From Dehalococcoidales bacterium (GTDB lineage Bacteria > Chloroflexota > Dehalococcoidia > Dehalococcoidales > RBG-16-60-22): a stretch of DNA of 5,747 nucleotides. Below, piece by piece: positions 5,470 to 5,747 of the stretch. The notes below the pieces were generated by a model, which saw only the letters and a list, made by a program, of their open reading frames with translations, searched no databases and was not told the DNA's origin. The first letter of the stretch is position 1. Each line of letters starts with the position of its first letter. The position numbers were made by a program, and so were the translations under genes. The stretch covers positions 1 through 5,747 of the forward strand of contig JAUWZF010000081.1 of the NCBI GenBank assembly GCA_030615475.1. The letters are read 5' to 3'.

Positions 5470-5500
5470 CTGGATTGTCGGGTCAAGCCCGACAATGACA
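5470..5500 (+). repeat. Palindromic CTGGATT...AATGACA repeat, third copy
   Basis: CTGG, then the stem ATTGTCGGG (5474-5482), loop TCAAG, the stem CCCGACAAT (5488-5496), then GACA. It matches the reverse complement of 1514-1544 at 29 of 31 positions. The two differences are C to G in the left arm and G to C in the right arm, at positions that pair with each other, so the 9-bp stem is kept. No T-tract follows, so it does not look like an intrinsic terminator. Confidence 0.85.
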
Positions 5501-5544
5501 GTTGAAAATTATTTGGTAATTACACTATCAGGGGGTTGGATACC

Positions 5545-5747
5545 GTGGCAATTAAGAGTGTATTTGGTATTGGTGCCGGGACGATGGGCAATGGCATCGC
5601 CCAGGTAAGTGCCCAGGCTGGTTACAACGTGACGATGTCCGATATTAAGGACGAGTTTATCCAGAAGGGCCTGGTCGCCATCGAGAAGAGTCTCGACCGC
5701 GGGGTGAAAAAGGGTACGATGCAGGAAAGCGAGAAGGCTGCGATAAT
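5545..5747 (+). CDS. 3-hydroxyacyl-CoA dehydrogenase, N-terminal part (runs off the window)
   Basis: The first 67 codons encode an NAD-binding Rossmann start: VFGIGAGTMGNGIAQVSAQAGYNVTMSDI (6-34). The glycines at 10, 12 and 15 form the dinucleotide-binding turn, and Asp33 ends the second strand, where it would hold the NAD ribose. This is the signature of 3-hydroxyacyl-CoA (3-hydroxybutyryl-CoA) dehydrogenases, which oxidise 3-hydroxyacyl-CoA to 3-oxoacyl-CoA with NAD. The following helix, with AIEKSLDRGVKKGTM (45-59), also fits the family. The GTG at 5545 was chosen because AGGGGG (5530-5535) lies 9 bases upstream; an in-frame TTG at 5536 would be too close to that site. The gene follows enoyl-CoA hydratase on the same strand, so the two would act consecutively. 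The C-terminal domain is outside the window, so a short stand-alone enzyme cannot be told from a longer fusion. Confidence 0.9.
   Translation, partial: MAIKSVFGIGAGTMGNGIAQVSAQAGYNVTMSDIKDEFIQKGLVAIEKSLDRGVKKGTMQESEKAAI

Noticed and set aside
5502..5531. Possible promoter TTGAAA with TATCAG before the 3-hydroxyacyl-CoA dehydrogenase
   Set aside because: The transcript would start at or after the ribosome binding site, leaving almost no leader, and the -10 match is weak.

Overview
This window looks like ordinary chromosomal DNA of an anaerobic, moderately GC-rich bacterium. Two things point, only tentatively, to Chloroflexota of the Dehalococcoidia type. One is the gene set: a bacterial PAC2-family protein, a TldD/TldE pair and a crotonase followed by a 3-hydroxyacyl-CoA dehydrogenase. 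The other is the abundance of short intergenic palindromes. I see no rRNA, tRNA, CRISPR, transposase, phage or plasmid gene, so the assignment rests on gene style alone.

Left part (1-4393, all genes on the minus strand). Read in the direction of transcription, the order is tldD (4393-3017), tldE/pmbA (3016-1712), a 222-base gap packed with palindromic repeats, a PAC2-family protein (1489-695) and a GNAT N-acetyltransferase (667-77). The tldD stop and tldE start touch (TAA then ATG), and the tldE ribosome binding site lies inside the last Gly-Gly codons of tldD, so the two subunits of the TldD/TldE metalloprotease are surely co-translated. The PAC2 and acetyltransferase genes are 27 bases apart and probably form one unit.

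Centre (4394-4630). A divergent intergenic region carries a perfect TTGACA -35 box on each strand, one serving tldD leftwards and one serving the acyl-CoA genes rightwards.

Right part (4631-5747, plus strand). A complete 260-residue enoyl-CoA hydratase with both catalytic glutamates is followed by the first 67 codons of a 3-hydroxyacyl-CoA dehydrogenase that runs off the window. These would catalyse successive steps of fatty-acid (or C4) beta-oxidation or its reverse. The 131-base gap between them holds a run of 14 G and one more copy of the palindromic repeat.

The most informative non-coding signal is the set of short hairpin repeats. Two copies, at 1514-1544 and 5470-5500, differ only by two changes that fall on the same base pair of the stem. 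I found no clear sign of an undescribed multi-gene system.
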